Assembly (NCBI GenBank): GCA_964631565.1
Contig: CAZVYJ010000006.1
Location: forward strand, 22,662-86,661
From: CAZVYJ01 sp964631565
GTDB lineage: Bacteria; Planctomycetota; Phycisphaerae; SM23-33
Direction of reading: 5' to 3'
Length of the DNA: 64,000 bases
Shown: piece after piece, positions 17,961 through 26,348 of the stretch
Position numbering within the stretch: the first letter of the stretch is position 1
Layout of the letters: every line of letters starts with the position of its first letter
Made by a program: the position numbers and the translations under genes
The notes under the pieces: generated by a model
The model's database searches: none
Told to the model about the DNA's origin: nothing
What the model saw: the letters and a program-made list of their open reading frames with translations, nothing else

Positions 17961-19043
17961 CTATTTCTTACGCCGGATAAGTAGTCCCATACTGCCTAAG
18001 CCAAGCAATACCATTGTCGCCGGTTCAGGAATTATTTGCATGGCCTGGAAAGAGCCGCTCTGAGAGGCATAAGTATACAGATATCCGCCTGCCTCACAGA
18101 CGTTGTAATAACCGTAGTCGCCGGTCCCGTGGTGCAGCGGGAAATCATCTTCCCACGTATCGGTAGCCGGATCATAGACCAGCGTGATCCCAACGTAGTC
18201 GCCGCCGCCGGCATCGTAGGACAGACTGCTGGACAGATAGACTTTGCCCGTGATCGGATCGACCGAAAGGTTGTCTGCACCACCAACCCACGGATGGTTG
18301 CTGGCGGACCAATAGAACGTCCGGCCGGCGCCGAGGTCATAGGTGACATTCGTCCACGTCCCGTTGAAATCGGACGGCTGGGTGTTCAGATCGTATATCT
18401 GCAGCGTAACCACCTGGTTGCCGGTCTGGCCGACTATTCGGTAAATCTTGTCGGTTCCCCATTCCGTCGACGTACTGGCGAACCCGTCCACCGGTCCGCT
18501 GACTACGGTGTGGGTACCCCACGTGCCGGTTGTCAGGTTGTACCAGGACTCGTTGTACGGGGCATAGGGAGTCGGGAAAGGCGTCTCCGTCCATCTCTCC
18601 TGAATCATTCCGGTTACGGGATTGAACTGCATACCCTGGGTCCAGCCGTAGGTGGCTCCCGATGACAACGGAGGGGATGAATAATCCGTCCACGTATTGG
18701 TAGACAAGTCGAAAACAGACACATCATTGCCGGGCGAACTGGAAACGATCCTGCCATTCCAGTAGAAGCTGCGTCCGCCATTGCGGTTGGCGATGTACGG
18801 ATTCGGATTGCCTTCCGCAGTGCCGGCGATTTCCGTCCATGTGTCGTTTGCCGGACCGTTGTACTTATAGATACTCGTGCCGGAAACCGCATAAAGAGTT
18901 GTTCCGTCAGTCACCATGTTCATGCTGCCGCCCATCCAGCTTGGCATGGTCAGGGTCTGCCACGAGTACGTAGCCGCCTCAGCCCCGGCTGCGGCAAAAA
19001 GTAATAGAGCGGAGGTGAGCAATAGAAATGTTGTTCGTCTCAT
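17961..19043 (-). CDS. PEP-CTERM exported protein E, Kelch-like propeller body
   Basis: 360 aa from the ATG at 19043 (MRRTTFLLLTSALLLFAAAG), with a signal peptide. The body has repeated Kelch-type blades, visible as VFDLSTNTWTDYSSPPL, YKYNGPANDTWTEIAG, NESWYNLTTGTWGTH and LVYDPATDTWEDDFPLHHG. This suggests a beta-propeller, a fold used for ligand binding. The C-terminus is PEPATMVLLG plus helix and RRKK. It is the longest of the five exported proteins and lies 109 nt downstream of regulator E. Confidence 0.85.
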   Translation of the reverse strand: MRRTTFLLLTSALLLFAAAGAEAATYSWQTLTMPSWMGGSMNMVTDGTTLYAVSGTSIYKYNGPANDTWTEIAGTAEGNPNPYIANRNGGRSFYWNGRIVSSSPGNDVSVFDLSTNTWTDYSSPPLSSGATYGWTQGMQFNPVTGMIQERWTETPFPTPYAPYNESWYNLTTGTWGTHTVVSGPVDGFASTSTEWGTDKIYRIVGQTGNQVVTLQIYDLNTQPSDFNGTWTNVTYDLGAGRTFYWSASNHPWVGGADNLSVDPITGKVYLSSSLSYDAGGGDYVGITLVYDPATDTWEDDFPLHHGTGDYGYYNVCEAGGYLYTYASQSGSFQAMQIIPEPATMVLLGLGSMGLLIRRKK

Positions 19044-19152
19044 AATATCCTTCTCCTTTTCCAAAAACGAATCTGTTCTTCTCCAAACAACCCCAAAAGG
19101 AAAACCCGACTTCAGGTTCCAAAGCCTTCACTTTGTTCCGGTTTTCCTGTTA

Positions 19153-20250
19153 TCAGAATTTAAACCGTTGCGATCCTGTCACGACGGATGCGTCAGCATC
19201 TATTTCGTGGTCGAACATCGCTGGAATGTTCACATACTCCGGCGGTGTCAGGCCGTCGCGTATCATTTCGATAATCTTCAGGCATTCCCTGAGCAGTGCG
19301 CAGCAGTCGAAACCAAGCTGTCTTATCGGGAAGGCGCTCCTGGCCTGTAGCGGATAGTTGCAGTGTGCGACAACTTTCAAATCTTCCGGCACTTTAACGC
19401 CGGCCGCCATCAGGCCAGCCATGGCGCCGTCCAGCAGGTTGTCGTCATGAACAATCAGGCCGTCGGGACGCTTGTCCCCCTCCAGCTGCATCAGGAGCTC
19501 CACGGCATTGGATATGTTTTCATTAACCCTTATACCGGAAACTCCCTGCTCCCAGTAAGTTCGCCGCTCAATACCAGCCTTTGCCAGAGCATAGCCCAGA
19601 CGCTCAAAGTCATAAGGTTCGCCGGCAAAACGTATGTGTGCTATGCGGCGGCACCCCTGGGCAGTCAGACATTCGATAGCCCGCGGAAGGAACGAGTCCC
19701 AGAAATCGAACGCGACTGTCGGCAGTCCCTTTGCGGGCTCGCCGTTTACGAAAACACGAGGCAGGCCTATCTGTTTCAATGCCGGCGTTGCCTCAATGTC
19801 ATGCAGCGGTGTTACAATTATCAAACCGCCAAGTTTGCTGCTGACAACATCGCGGGAAAGCTGCACCACATCGCGACGCAAGGCCACGTCGCTCGAAGTA
19901 AGATATTCCCGAAGATGAACACATTCGCTTTCCTCCACGATGCCGGCTGCGTCGCGAAGAGCCCTGAAATACATGGACCACTGGCCTATGTCAGGCATCA
20001 GGAAACCGTAGTTGCACAAATGCGGAGGCGAATCGGCTACGAACGTCCCCTTCCTCGCCCGCAGCTCGAGAAAACCGTCGTCAACAAGAACGTCTATGGC
20101 TTTCTGGATCGTTCCCGCTCCGCAACTGAATTCAGCCCCGAGTTCAGACCACGTCGGCAACCTGTGCGAAGGAGAATAAACTCCGTCCAGTATTCGCTGC
20201 CGGATAGTATGCAAAACGTTGCAGTATTTCTTATCTGGGACTGCGTGCAT
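19153..20250 (-). CDS. GntR/LacI-type hybrid transcriptional regulator E
   Basis: 365 aa. The GntR helix-turn-helix reads TWSELGAEFSCGAGTIQKA with DDGFLELRARKGTFVA, then DSPPHLCNYG and a LacI-like effector domain with GCRRIAHIRFAGEPYDFERL and KRPDGLIVHDDNLLDGAMAG. It is the most diverged of the five regulators by eye. It is the first gene of the array in transcription order and is divergent from topA across a 444-nt gap. Confidence 0.85.
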   Translation of the reverse strand: MHAVPDKKYCNVLHTIRQRILDGVYSPSHRLPTWSELGAEFSCGAGTIQKAIDVLVDDGFLELRARKGTFVADSPPHLCNYGFLMPDIGQWSMYFRALRDAAGIVEESECVHLREYLTSSDVALRRDVVQLSRDVVSSKLGGLIIVTPLHDIEATPALKQIGLPRVFVNGEPAKGLPTVAFDFWDSFLPRAIECLTAQGCRRIAHIRFAGEPYDFERLGYALAKAGIERRTYWEQGVSGIRVNENISNAVELLMQLEGDKRPDGLIVHDDNLLDGAMAGLMAAGVKVPEDLKVVAHCNYPLQARSAFPIRQLGFDCCALLRECLKIIEMIRDGLTPPEYVNIPAMFDHEIDADASVVTGSQRFKF

Positions 20251-20258
20251 AGGGTTCT

Positions 20259-20291
20259 GTACTCAGTTAAATATTTCAGAAACCAGAGTAC
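20259..20291. promoter_or_regulatory. Candidate operator upstream of regulator E
   Basis: Inverted GTACTC...GAGTAC spans 33 nt, 9-41 nt upstream of the ATG. The span equals that in cassettes A and B. Confidence 0.45.
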
Positions 20292-20694
20292 TGTGAGTTA
20301 CCACTTGAGTCAATGTAAAATTCGCCCTATTTTCACGTCTGAAGGCGGCTCATTGCATATAAAGTAAAGCCGCAAGCAGGGTATCAGCATCAAAAAATAC
20401 CTCCGACACAAAGAAAATTGCCAACATATGGCCTGCCTTTCTTTGCATTAGTCTAATTTATGGATTTGCGGTCCCGGTAATCCGTTTTAAGGGGGTAATT
20501 AAACTGCAATTGTTTTCCGGCCGATTTTAGGCCTTCGCAGGTGTCGATAATTGCTAAACTTATGCCTTCTGGCCGCCGAAATTATTCGGGTCGCACTTGA
20601 CAAAGGCTTGTTGCCAGCCAAATAGTATCAGGCCTGCTCGTCTCCACCGGTACCGCAATTAAGGAAACAGAGCAGGCATGTGAAGGCGCAATTT
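20292..20694 (+). promoter_or_regulatory. Intergenic region with candidate topA promoter
   Basis: No gene is visible here. A TTGACA at 20597-20602 could be a -35 element, with a weak TAGTAT about 20 nt further as -10; spacing is longer than ideal. The rest is AT-rich and also serves the divergent regulator E. Confidence 0.35.
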
Positions 20695-23301
20695 ATGGCC
20701 AAGGCCGCGAAAACCGCAAAATCAGCCGGCAAGGCAAATGCCAAAACCAAGGCTGATGTCAACGCCAAAAAGCCTTCCGCCGCTCGCGGCGGCAGGGACG
20801 GGCGGCGTCTGGTCGTGGTCGAATCGCCTGCAAAGGCGAAAACCATTAATAAGTATCTCGGCAGCGGCTATGTGGTGAAGGCATCAATGGGTCATGTTCG
20901 CGATCTGCCGTCCAGGGAAATGGGCGTTGATCTGGAGAACAATTTCAAACCGACCTATGAGCCGCTAACCTCCAGGCGAAAGGTGCTGGCCGAGTTGAAG
21001 AAACTTGCCAGGAGCGCTCCCGAAGTATTCCTGGCGACCGACCTTGACCGTGAGGGAGAGGCTATAGCATGGCATCTCGCCGAAAGCCTCGGCGTGCCGG
21101 AAGAAAACGTTCGCCGCGTAATATTCAACGAAATCACAGCCGGCGCCATAAAAGAAGCGTTCGCCAATCCGCGAAACATCGACATGAACAAGGTGAACGC
21201 CCAGCAGGCGAGGCGGATTCTCGACCGCATAGTCGGCTACAAGATATCGCCGCTGCTGTGGAAGAAAGTCGCCCGCGGACTGTCAGCCGGGCGCGTCCAG
21301 TCGGTTGCGGTGCGGCTTATCGTGGAGCGGCAGCGTGAAATAGACGCATTCATTCCGGAAGAATACTGGAAAATCGCCGGAGTTTTTACGGCTGACATGT
21401 CGGCAGCGAAGAAACTTTCCGCAGAATGGGCTGCGTTTCTCGCACAGAGAGACGACGAGGGCAACAGCCCGACGCTGGCGGCACAGCAGGAATTCCTCTC
21501 GGCGCATAACGCCTTCCAGGCGGAGCTTGTGAAACTCGGCGGCAAGCGTTTCAAGGAAACCGGAGCCGATGCGACAATCGATATCGCCAGGGCGATAGGC
21601 CTGAAGGTATCTGAAGTCAGGCGTCTTGACGATCCCAACGGCAAAGGCCCGGCCGCCCACCGCGTGATTGTTGTCGGCACGCCGGCAGCCAATGCGCCTT
21701 CTTATAAGGTTACGGCAATTCAGCGTCGCGACAGCAAATCGCATCCGCCCGCGCCGTTCACTACGGCTACGCTCCAGCAGGCGGCGGCGGTGCAGCTGCG
21801 TTTTTCGGCGTCGCGGACCATGCGGATAGCCCAGCAGCTCTACGAAGGTGTCGAAGTACCCGGCGAAGGCAGCGTCGGCCTGATTACCTACATGCGAACC
21901 GACAGCAGGCATCTTTCCGCCGACGCGCTGAGCGCGATACGCAAGTTGATTGTCAGCCGTTTCGGCGATGCCTATCTGCCGGAAAAGCCGAACTTTTTCA
22001 GTTCCGGCAAGCGGGCGCAGGAAGCGCACGAGGCCATCCGCCCGTCAGACTTCGGCCGCACACCGGAAGACCTCCGCGGCTCGCTGAGCGATGAGCAGTA
22101 CAAGTTGTACAGCCTGATATGGAAACGAACCGTCGCCTGCCAGATGCCGCCGGCGACGTGGCTGGTCACCGAGGCCGACATCACGGTTAACGGCAGCTGC
22201 GGCGAGGCTGTCTTCAAGGCCATCGGCAGAACGCTGGCGTTCGACGGATTCATGCAGGTCGCCGGCGTACCGAAGGGCGGCGAGCAGATTCTGCCCAAAC
22301 TGGACGAAGGTCAGTCCGTCGCGCCGATTCAGATTGACCCGACGCAGCACTTCACCCAGCCGCCGCCGCGATACACCGAAGCGTCGCTTGTGAAGGCGCT
22401 GGAGGCCGAGGGCATCGGCCGGCCGAGCACATACGCAAGCATCATCAAGACGATCCAGGATCGCCAGTACGTCGAGCAGAGAAACCGGTCGTTCTATCCG
22501 ACCGACCTGGGCAACGTCGTCACCGACAAGCTGGTCAAGCATTTCCCGAAGGTGTTCGACATCCGTTTCACCGCCTTCATGGAAGACGAACTGGACAAGA
22601 TCGAAGAAGCAGCCGCCGAATGGACAAGCGTGCTGCACGAATTCTACGACCCGTTCGCCCAGAATCTCGAGCGGGCCGGCGACGAGATGGTCCACGCCAA
22701 GGCCGAGGAAGAACCCAGCGATTACACCTGCGAAAAGTGCGGCAAACCGATGGTGTACAAGTTCTCCCGCAACGGCAGATACCTGGCATGCAGCGGCTAT
22801 CCGGACTGCAAGAACACGTTCCCGGTCGACAAGCACGGCCGGCCGCAAAAACCGCAGCAGACCGACATCGCGTGCCCGAAGTGCGGCTCGCCGATGATGA
22901 TCCGCAAAGGCAAATTCGGACCATTCATGAGCTGCCCGAAATACCCGGAATGCGACGGCGTGCTTAACCTCGACCGCAAAGGCTGCGTCAAGCTGCCGTC
23001 TGCGCCGCCGCTGGAAGTGGACCTGCCTTGCCCGAAATGCAGCAGCAAGCTGTATCTCCGCCGCGGCAAGCGAGGCCCGTGGCTGAGCTGCTCGAAATAT
23101 CCGAAGTGCCGAGGCCGGGTCGGCTGGAAAACACTCACCGAAGACCAGCAGAAGCAGCTTGAACTCGAGCTGATGAACCACGAGAAGGCCCACCCGGTAG
23201 CTGTCGTGAAAAAACTCGACGGCAGCGAAGTGCCCGAAGATTACGCGCCGCAGGTCGGTGAAATCGGCGAATCGAACGACGATACCGGCGACGACATCTG
23301 A
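20695..23301 (+). CDS. topA: DNA topoisomerase I (type IA)
   Basis: 868 aa from the ATG at 20695, chosen because GAAGG lies 8 nt upstream; a GTG at 20680 is the longer alternative. A Lys/Ala-rich leader of about 30 residues precedes the Toprim domain (RRLVVVESPAKAKTINKYLG, then LATDLDREGEAIAWH with the acidic metal-binding residues). The catalytic tyrosine is Tyr399 in GLITYMRTDS. Three C-terminal four-cysteine zinc ribbons follow (CEKCGKPM..., CPKCGSPM..., CPKCSSKL...). The enzyme relaxes negative supercoils in the cytosol. Length and domain order are normal for bacterial TopA. It converges on hydA with 46 nt between them. Confidence 0.97.
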   Translation: MAKAAKTAKSAGKANAKTKADVNAKKPSAARGGRDGRRLVVVESPAKAKTINKYLGSGYVVKASMGHVRDLPSREMGVDLENNFKPTYEPLTSRRKVLAELKKLARSAPEVFLATDLDREGEAIAWHLAESLGVPEENVRRVIFNEITAGAIKEAFANPRNIDMNKVNAQQARRILDRIVGYKISPLLWKKVARGLSAGRVQSVAVRLIVERQREIDAFIPEEYWKIAGVFTADMSAAKKLSAEWAAFLAQRDDEGNSPTLAAQQEFLSAHNAFQAELVKLGGKRFKETGADATIDIARAIGLKVSEVRRLDDPNGKGPAAHRVIVVGTPAANAPSYKVTAIQRRDSKSHPPAPFTTATLQQAAAVQLRFSASRTMRIAQQLYEGVEVPGEGSVGLITYMRTDSRHLSADALSAIRKLIVSRFGDAYLPEKPNFFSSGKRAQEAHEAIRPSDFGRTPEDLRGSLSDEQYKLYSLIWKRTVACQMPPATWLVTEADITVNGSCGEAVFKAIGRTLAFDGFMQVAGVPKGGEQILPKLDEGQSVAPIQIDPTQHFTQPPPRYTEASLVKALEAEGIGRPSTYASIIKTIQDRQYVEQRNRSFYPTDLGNVVTDKLVKHFPKVFDIRFTAFMEDELDKIEEAAAEWTSVLHEFYDPFAQNLERAGDEMVHAKAEEEPSDYTCEKCGKPMVYKFSRNGRYLACSGYPDCKNTFPVDKHGRPQKPQQTDIACPKCGSPMMIRKGKFGPFMSCPKYPECDGVLNLDRKGCVKLPSAPPLEVDLPCPKCSSKLYLRRGKRGPWLSCSKYPKCRGRVGWKTLTEDQQKQLELELMNHEKAHPVAVVKKLDGSEVPEDYAPQVGEIGESNDDTGDDI

Positions 23302-23347
23302 CAGTCGCAGAAACTTTTTTCAACAGCCGCCCAGCCAGACGGATTTT

Positions 23348-24652
23348 CTATACCCAGTTCACCTTCAGCAGGTGGACGGAGCATGAAATGCACGGGTCGT
23401 AGGCGCGGACGAGCATTTCCAGGTCGTGAGCTATCTGCTCCTGCGTGCGCTTGGCGATAACTTCCGGCACGTATTTCTGCATGTCGCGGTCGATATTGCC
23501 GAGGTTCATGCCCGTCGGAATGATGCAGTTGGCCTTCGTGCAGACGCCGTCGGCGTTGTATGTATAGTCGTGCACAAGCAGGCCGCGAGGCACTTCGGTC
23601 AGGCCGATGCCTCTTCCGGCCTTCGGCGTAACGTTCGGCGAAAGCGTCGCCTCGGACAGGTCCATCGCCAGCGCCTCGTCCACCAGCCGCCGCAATTCAT
23701 CGTAGAAATGCGCGATTTCGACGGTCTGTGCAAAGTTATTCGCGTAGGGGTTATAGCACGGGGCCTTCAGCCCGATGGCGCTCGCAGCCGCCTTGCCGCG
23801 GGCGTTGAGCTGGGTGTGGTTGTTGTTGAACCTCGCCAGCGCGCCGACAGCCAGCGAATCATCAACGTTGTAGACATGCTTCGACGTCGAATGTTCGACG
23901 CATTTTTCATGTATGAACTGCTCGTAATCGTGGATGTCGATTACGCCGGCCTTCGAGCTTTTGAGCCGCCCGTTATAGAACGCGTACTCGTCCGGATGCG
24001 TCAGGCTGACATCTTCGCGCTCGCGCTCGAAGTTGGGGAACTTGTTCGCCACCGACGCGATATCGGCCACCATTGCGTCGACGTCGTCGTTGAGCGAGTC
24101 GATATATTCCTTCATCGCCAGCAGCGCCTTGCGGGATGGCACATGCGTAAACCCGCCGGGCACGAGCGATATCGGGTGCACATGCCGGCCGGCCAGCGTA
24201 TCGCTGATTACGTTGCCCATTTTCTTCATCCGCAGAGCACGTTTGATGATTTCCGGGTGCGAGGCAGCCAGCGGAATGACGCTCGGGGCGGCGAAGGCGT
24301 CCGGGGCGGCCAGGAAGTAAACGTGGAGGACGTGGCTCTGGATTTCCTCGGCCAGCAGCATGATTTTCCGCAGCGTGAGAACTTCCGGCGTAAGCTTCAC
24401 TCCGAAGGCGTCATCGGTCGCCTGGATGCTGGCGGTCGTGTGGCCGACCGAGCATATTCCGCAGATGCGGCAGGTAAGCAGCGACGTGTCGGTCCACTTC
24501 AGGCCTTCTATCATGCTCTCGAAGACTCGCGGCGTTTCGACGATTTCCAGCACGCACTTTTCCACCTTGCCGTCTTTAGCGCGGACGACGATGTTGCCGT
24601 GCCCTTCGACCCGCGTGAGATGATGAACGTTTATGTCCAGATTCTTAGCCAT
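23348..24652 (-). CDS. hydA: Group 3b [NiFe] hydrogenase large (alpha) subunit
   Basis: 434 aa. The N-terminal L1 motif CRICGICSVGH and C-terminal L2 motif DPCISCSVH supply the four cysteine ligands of the NiFe site. Only LLKVNWV follows the last His, a short tail of the kind removed by a maturation endopeptidase. The family catalyses reversible H2 oxidation coupled to NAD(P)H in the cytosol; some members also reduce sulfur (sulfhydrogenase). It is the last gene of hydB-hydG-hydD-hydA, the usual group 3b order. No endopeptidase gene is in the window. Confidence 0.93.
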   Translation of the reverse strand: MAKNLDINVHHLTRVEGHGNIVVRAKDGKVEKCVLEIVETPRVFESMIEGLKWTDTSLLTCRICGICSVGHTTASIQATDDAFGVKLTPEVLTLRKIMLLAEEIQSHVLHVYFLAAPDAFAAPSVIPLAASHPEIIKRALRMKKMGNVISDTLAGRHVHPISLVPGGFTHVPSRKALLAMKEYIDSLNDDVDAMVADIASVANKFPNFEREREDVSLTHPDEYAFYNGRLKSSKAGVIDIHDYEQFIHEKCVEHSTSKHVYNVDDSLAVGALARFNNNHTQLNARGKAAASAIGLKAPCYNPYANNFAQTVEIAHFYDELRRLVDEALAMDLSEATLSPNVTPKAGRGIGLTEVPRGLLVHDYTYNADGVCTKANCIIPTGMNLGNIDRDMQKYVPEVIAKRTQEQIAHDLEMLVRAYDPCISCSVHLLKVNWV

Positions 24653-24671
24653 TTCTGTCGCTCCAGTCTTG

Positions 24672-25436
24672 CTATTTCAGTTTCGCGTTTTCGGGCGGAT
24701 CGGCCACTTCGTAAACACCGTTGAACAGGCGGAATTCGTCCAGTACCTGCTGCAGCGTCAGGCCGAATTCGTCAAGAACTTCCTTGGCTGCGTTGTTGTT
24801 CGGGTCGCTTATGAGTCCGCGGCAGCCGTAGCACCGCCCGCCGAAGCTCGGGCACCAGGCGCCGCAGCCGGCACGCGAAACAACGCCCATGCAGTACTGG
24901 CCCTTGTGATACAGGCAGACATTTTCCCTGAGCTTGCACTCGACGCAGACGGGGTAGTCCGGAATCTGCGGTTTTCTGCCGGCCAGCAGGCTTTTGACGA
25001 CCTCGATGAATTCCTCTTTGGGAATCGGACAGCCGTGAACCTTGTAATCGACCTTGATAGCTGCTTCTATCGGCAGAGCGGGCGAGGTTTCGTACCAGCC
25101 GGCCTTGTCGCCGTAGACTTTTTTCATTGACTCGGGTATCCCGCGGAAATTCTTCAGCACGTTAAGTCCGCCGGTGCACGCGCACGCGCCGAGCGCCACG
25201 ACGATTTTCGCGCACTTGCGTATATGCTCCAGCCTCGCTCGGTCGGACTCGCGCGTAAACGCGCCCTCGATGAAGGCTATGTCGTAATCGTCTCTCCGGT
25301 CGTCTATCGCCTCGCGGAACTGCACGATTTCCACAGCCCCGAGAATGTCCAGCAACTCATCCTCGCAGTTGAGAACCTGGAGCTGGCAGCCTTCGCAGCT
25401 CGTAAAATCGTGAAATGATATTTTCGGTTTAGCCAT
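24672..25436 (-). CDS. hydD: Group 3b [NiFe] hydrogenase small (delta) subunit
   Basis: 254 aa. The start is the ATG at 25436 (MAKPKISFHDFTSCEGCQLQ) with GGAG 9 nt upstream; the open frame runs 48 codons further but that part is not like the family. CEGC near the N-terminus, LGACACTGG and later cysteines ligate the proximal cluster. The C-terminal run CVECKLRENVCLYHKGQYC and CGAWCP...GRCYGCRG would hold two more iron-sulfur clusters. The subunit passes electrons between the NiFe subunit and HydG/HydB. It starts 35 nt after hydG ends. Confidence 0.92.
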   Translation of the reverse strand: MAKPKISFHDFTSCEGCQLQVLNCEDELLDILGAVEIVQFREAIDDRRDDYDIAFIEGAFTRESDRARLEHIRKCAKIVVALGACACTGGLNVLKNFRGIPESMKKVYGDKAGWYETSPALPIEAAIKVDYKVHGCPIPKEEFIEVVKSLLAGRKPQIPDYPVCVECKLRENVCLYHKGQYCMGVVSRAGCGAWCPSFGGRCYGCRGLISDPNNNAAKEVLDEFGLTLQQVLDEFRLFNGVYEVADPPENAKLK

Positions 25437-25471
25437 TTTTTCGCTCCAACTCGTCCTGAGGGACGATTCAG

Positions 25472-26326
25472 CTAGATTCCTTCGCGCAGCCGCATGACCT
25501 CGGCATAGTTGAAAATCGGTCCGTCCTGACAGACATACACATTGCGTATCTGGCAGTGCCCGCACTTGCCCATGCCGCACTTCATTCGCCGCTCAAGCGA
25601 GCAGAAGATATTCGTCTTCCGCATTCCCATCGCCAGCGCCTCCAGCACGGCGAACTTGAACATGATAGGCGGGCCTATGATGAACGCCACGGTTTCGGCC
25701 GGATTTATCTTCGGCATCTTGCGGAAAAGCGTGGTTATGACGCCGGTGTTGCCTTTCCAGCCGGCGTCGCCGCGGTCGACGGTCATGAGAAAATTGCAGT
25801 CCTTGCGTTTTTCCCACGCGGCAAGGTCGTCGGTGTACAGTCGGTCGGCCGGGCTTCGCGCGCCGTAAAGTATGGTCACGCTGCCGAACTTGTCGCGGTT
25901 GTTCAGAGCGTCGAGTATGAAACTCCGGCACGGCGCCAGCCCGAGACCGCCCGCGACGAACAGCAGGTCCTTGCCGGCGACGGAATCCATGTCAAAGCCG
26001 TTGCCGAACGGTCCTCGCAGACCGACCGAGTCGCCGACCTTCAGCTTGTGTATTGCGTTCGTCACGTCTCCGACGGCCCGGATGCACATCTCCAGGTCGC
26101 CGCGTCTGCCGGGGGCGGAGCATATCGATATCGGCGCTTCGCCGACTCCGTAGACGCTGACTTCCATGAACTGTCCGGCCTTGTACTGGACGCCCTTGCC
26201 GTCGGTAAACTCCAGCCGGAAGAACGACTCGATGTTGGTGAACTTCCGGATATCGGCGATTCTGCCGACCCGCGGCATGTAAGGCGACATGCTGCCTGGG
26301 ATGTCCTGTATTTTCGCGGTTGTCAT
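25472..26326 (-). CDS. hydG: Group 3b hydrogenase FAD/NAD(P)-binding (gamma) subunit
   Basis: 284 aa, ferredoxin-NADP reductase fold. An FAD-binding beta barrel is at the start (YKAGQFMEVSVYGVGEAPIS). The NAD(P)-binding half has FVAGGLGLAPCRSF, a GxGxxP-like loop, and TVDRGDAGWKGNTGVI. A C-terminal [2Fe-2S]-type cysteine set (CGMGKCGHCQ and VYVCQDGP) matches PyrK and sulfhydrogenase gamma subunits. It is the site where electrons from H2 are given to NAD(P)+. It lies between hydB and hydD with short gaps, as in archaeal and bacterial group 3b operons. Confidence 0.92.
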   Translation of the reverse strand: MTTAKIQDIPGSMSPYMPRVGRIADIRKFTNIESFFRLEFTDGKGVQYKAGQFMEVSVYGVGEAPISICSAPGRRGDLEMCIRAVGDVTNAIHKLKVGDSVGLRGPFGNGFDMDSVAGKDLLFVAGGLGLAPCRSFILDALNNRDKFGSVTILYGARSPADRLYTDDLAAWEKRKDCNFLMTVDRGDAGWKGNTGVITTLFRKMPKINPAETVAFIIGPPIMFKFAVLEALAMGMRKTNIFCSLERRMKCGMGKCGHCQIRNVYVCQDGPIFNYAEVMRLREGI

Positions 26327-26348
26327 TTCAGCTTACCTCGCGATCGTT

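Noticed and set aside
22045..23193. 382-codon minus-strand frame inside topA
   Set aside because: Antisense to the zinc-ribbon region of TopA; Arg/Ala-rich nonsense sequence.
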